From: Chitinophagaceae bacterium
Lineage (GTDB): Bacteria; Bacteroidota; Bacteroidia; Chitinophagales; Chitinophagaceae
Length of the DNA stretch: 36,249 nucleotides
Direction of reading: 5' to 3'
Assembly: GCA_947379895.1 (NCBI GenBank)
Contig: CANCPA010000022.1
Span: 1-36,249, forward strand
The notes under the pieces were generated by a model. It had not been told where the DNA came from. It ran no database searches and was given only the letters and a program-made list of their open reading frames with translations. The position numbers and the translations under genes are program-made. Position 1 is the stretch's first letter; every line of letters begins with the position of its first letter. This document shows positions 35,285-36,249 of the stretch, one piece after another.

Positions 35285-35965
35285 ATGTCTAATTATTTTG
35301 TCAAACAAAACAATCGTGAATTTAGTGCACAAATTACGGGATTTTCAAAAGAATTACCTCATTATTCAACCGATTTGGGATTTACGGTTGATGATGTCAA
35401 AGAAACAGTTGATGATGCTGCTTTTATGGCTTGGCTAGTAAAATCGGAGATTGCAGAGGAAAAAAACAAATTGGCGTGGACATCCTTTGTAAATGCTAGC
35501 AGAAATAACTCGAATGGAGCATTAGTATTAGTTCCCCCTGTAGCAATTGTGCTTGATGTAATGCCAACATTGGTTTTGCCGGGTATCGATAAACGTTTTT
35601 CACAAAAAGCGGCTAAGGCAAAGGCAAACGGCTGTTCGGAGGCGAATCAAAAGATATTGGGAATATTTACCTCCCCCGATACCACTCAAGTAACTGAACC
35701 TGCTTTAAAGTTAAAGGAAGAGGCAGGGTACCCTGAAATTAGTTTTCAAAAACATGGATACGTGACCATCAATCTGTATCGAAATACGGGTAAGGGTTAT
35801 GATAGTCAACCATATAAAACATTATCAAAAAGTCCATTTTTAGATACCGATATACCGGCAACTGGAGTTACAGCTCAATATAAATATAAGGCTATCTATA
35901 CTGTAAATGATGTGGAATCGGGAAGTTACAGCGCAGAAGTAAGCATTAATGTGGTTGGAAAATAG
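35285..35965 (+). CDS. Protein of unknown function with helical N-part and beta-rich C-part
   Basis: I do not recognise this 226-residue protein with certainty. There is no signal peptide or membrane helix. The first 80 residues look helical and charged (DDVKETVDDAAFMAWLVKSEIAEEKNKLAWTSF broken into shorter helices), followed by a proline/valine segment (VPPVAIVLDVMPTLVLPGIDKRF) and a lysine/alanine helix. The last 85 residues look like a fibronectin- or Ig-type beta domain (YPEISFQKHGYVTINLY, YKYKAIYTVNDVESGSY). This general layout occurs in Bacteroidota proteins of unknown role. ATG at 35285. The 21-bp array lies upstream and a good terminator follows at 35990. Confidence 0.75.
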   Translation: MSNYFVKQNNREFSAQITGFSKELPHYSTDLGFTVDDVKETVDDAAFMAWLVKSEIAEEKNKLAWTSFVNASRNNSNGALVLVPPVAIVLDVMPTLVLPGIDKRFSQKAAKAKANGCSEANQKILGIFTSPDTTQVTEPALKLKEEAGYPEISFQKHGYVTINLYRNTGKGYDSQPYKTLSKSPFLDTDIPATGVTAQYKYKAIYTVNDVESGSYSAEVSINVVGK

Positions 35966-35989
35966 TGGTTAGTTAAATCTGATTGAATC

Positions 35990-36025
35990 AAAAAGCCCTA
36001 GAAGTAAATCCTTCGAGGGCTTTTT
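35990..36025 (+). terminator. Rho-independent terminator after the 226-residue gene
   Basis: A 15-bp stem with one mismatch (left arm 35990-36004, right arm 36011-36025; agccct facing agggct) and a six-base loop ends in ttttt. It starts 24 bases after the stop codon. Confidence 0.85.
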
Positions 36026-36123
36026 AATGTCCCGAATAAAGGGTGCATAAAAGTTTTTCGCTTAAAATATTAACCCTAAATAAATTCGATTTATAAAAGC
36101 TAAAAGTTCAAACCGATTAAAAT

Positions 36124-36249
36124 ATGGATTTATTCGATTTTTTTGCCTCTGAGCCGGCAGGCTTCGTCCTTACAACGCCACTCCGTTCAACCTTTTGAGA
36201 AAAAATATCCTACGGATTTTTCTCAATTTCAGCTTCGCTGAAAGCAGAT
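36124..36249. other. Hairpin-rich stretch at window end
   Basis: The last 126 bases differ from the AT-rich surroundings, with GC-rich words (gagccggcaggcttcgtcc). They hold two hairpins: gagaaaaaatatcc facing ggatttttctc (36197-36224, with a bulge), and tttcagc/gctgaaa around ttc (36227-36243). An ATG at 36124 opens only 24 codons (MDLFDFFASEPAGF and so on). It may be the edge of a dispersed repeat or of a gene that continues in another frame. The window ends before this can be decided. Confidence 0.35.

Noticed and set aside
34801-35292. Open frame of 163 codons across the 21-bp array
   Set aside because: It starts with GTG, consists mainly of repeat-derived SFIAYCK-like heptapeptides, and overlaps the start of the next gene. 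The frame stays open only because the period is a multiple of three.

Overview
The window looks like a chromosomal segment of a low-GC member of the Bacteroidota, most likely a Chitinophagaceae-like lineage. The lineage is an inference from gene content and style. Supporting points are a type IX secretion (Por-type) C-terminal sorting domain, a tiny THX ribosomal protein, a DAHP synthase with a C-terminal chorismate mutase, -7 boxes of the TAnnTTTG type, A-rich leaders without clear Shine-Dalgarno sites, and AT-rich intergenic filler. No tRNA, rRNA operon, insertion sequence, phage gene or CRISPR array was seen.

Layout. 1-8.1 kb: the 3' part of lysS, galE, an EamA transporter, a Dpm1-like glycosyltransferase, an ExoX-like exonuclease, a phosphofructokinase with pyrophosphate-type signature residues, and recO. 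8.4-13.5 kb: a large GAF/PAS hybrid histidine kinase with two receivers and an Hpt domain, exonuclease III, a DUF4286 protein, an HU protein and the 39-residue THX gene. 13.5-15.1 kb: a structured, internally duplicated non-coding stretch and rlmN. 15.5-19.7 kb: a 1391-residue secreted protein with a SUEL-type lectin domain and five related repeats of about 46 residues. 19.8-25.7 kb: a minus-strand aromatic-amino-acid cluster (DAHP synthase/chorismate mutase, aroB, aroA, aroC), with a PIN toxin/antitoxin pair between aroA and aroC and a DUF952 domain fused to the end of AroC. 25.8-28.1 kb: a DbpA-type DEAD-box helicase and the RNase P RNA gene. 28.9-34.1 kb: an O-antigen-type ABC exporter (Wzm/Wzt) followed by two GT2 proteins, a surface-polysaccharide operon. 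34.2-36.2 kb: a DUF6855 protein, a 13-14 unit array of a 21-bp repeat, an unrecognised 226-residue protein and a hairpin-rich window end.

How genes fit together. The four aro genes cover steps 1, 2, 6 and 7 of the shikimate route plus chorismate mutase, the first step towards phenylalanine and tyrosine. aroE, aroD and aroK are not in the window. Wzt carries a C-terminal extension that in this family reads the glycan end, and the two downstream glycosyltransferases probably build that glycan. GalE and the Dpm1-like enzyme could supply sugar donors, but they are far away and nothing in the sequence links them.

The least ordinary items are the AroC-DUF952 fusion, the PIN module stitched into the aro transcript, two unrelated intergenic arrays that both have an exact 21-bp period, a 27-bp perfect inverted repeat between galE and the transporter gene, and the duplicated hairpin block near 13.7 kb.
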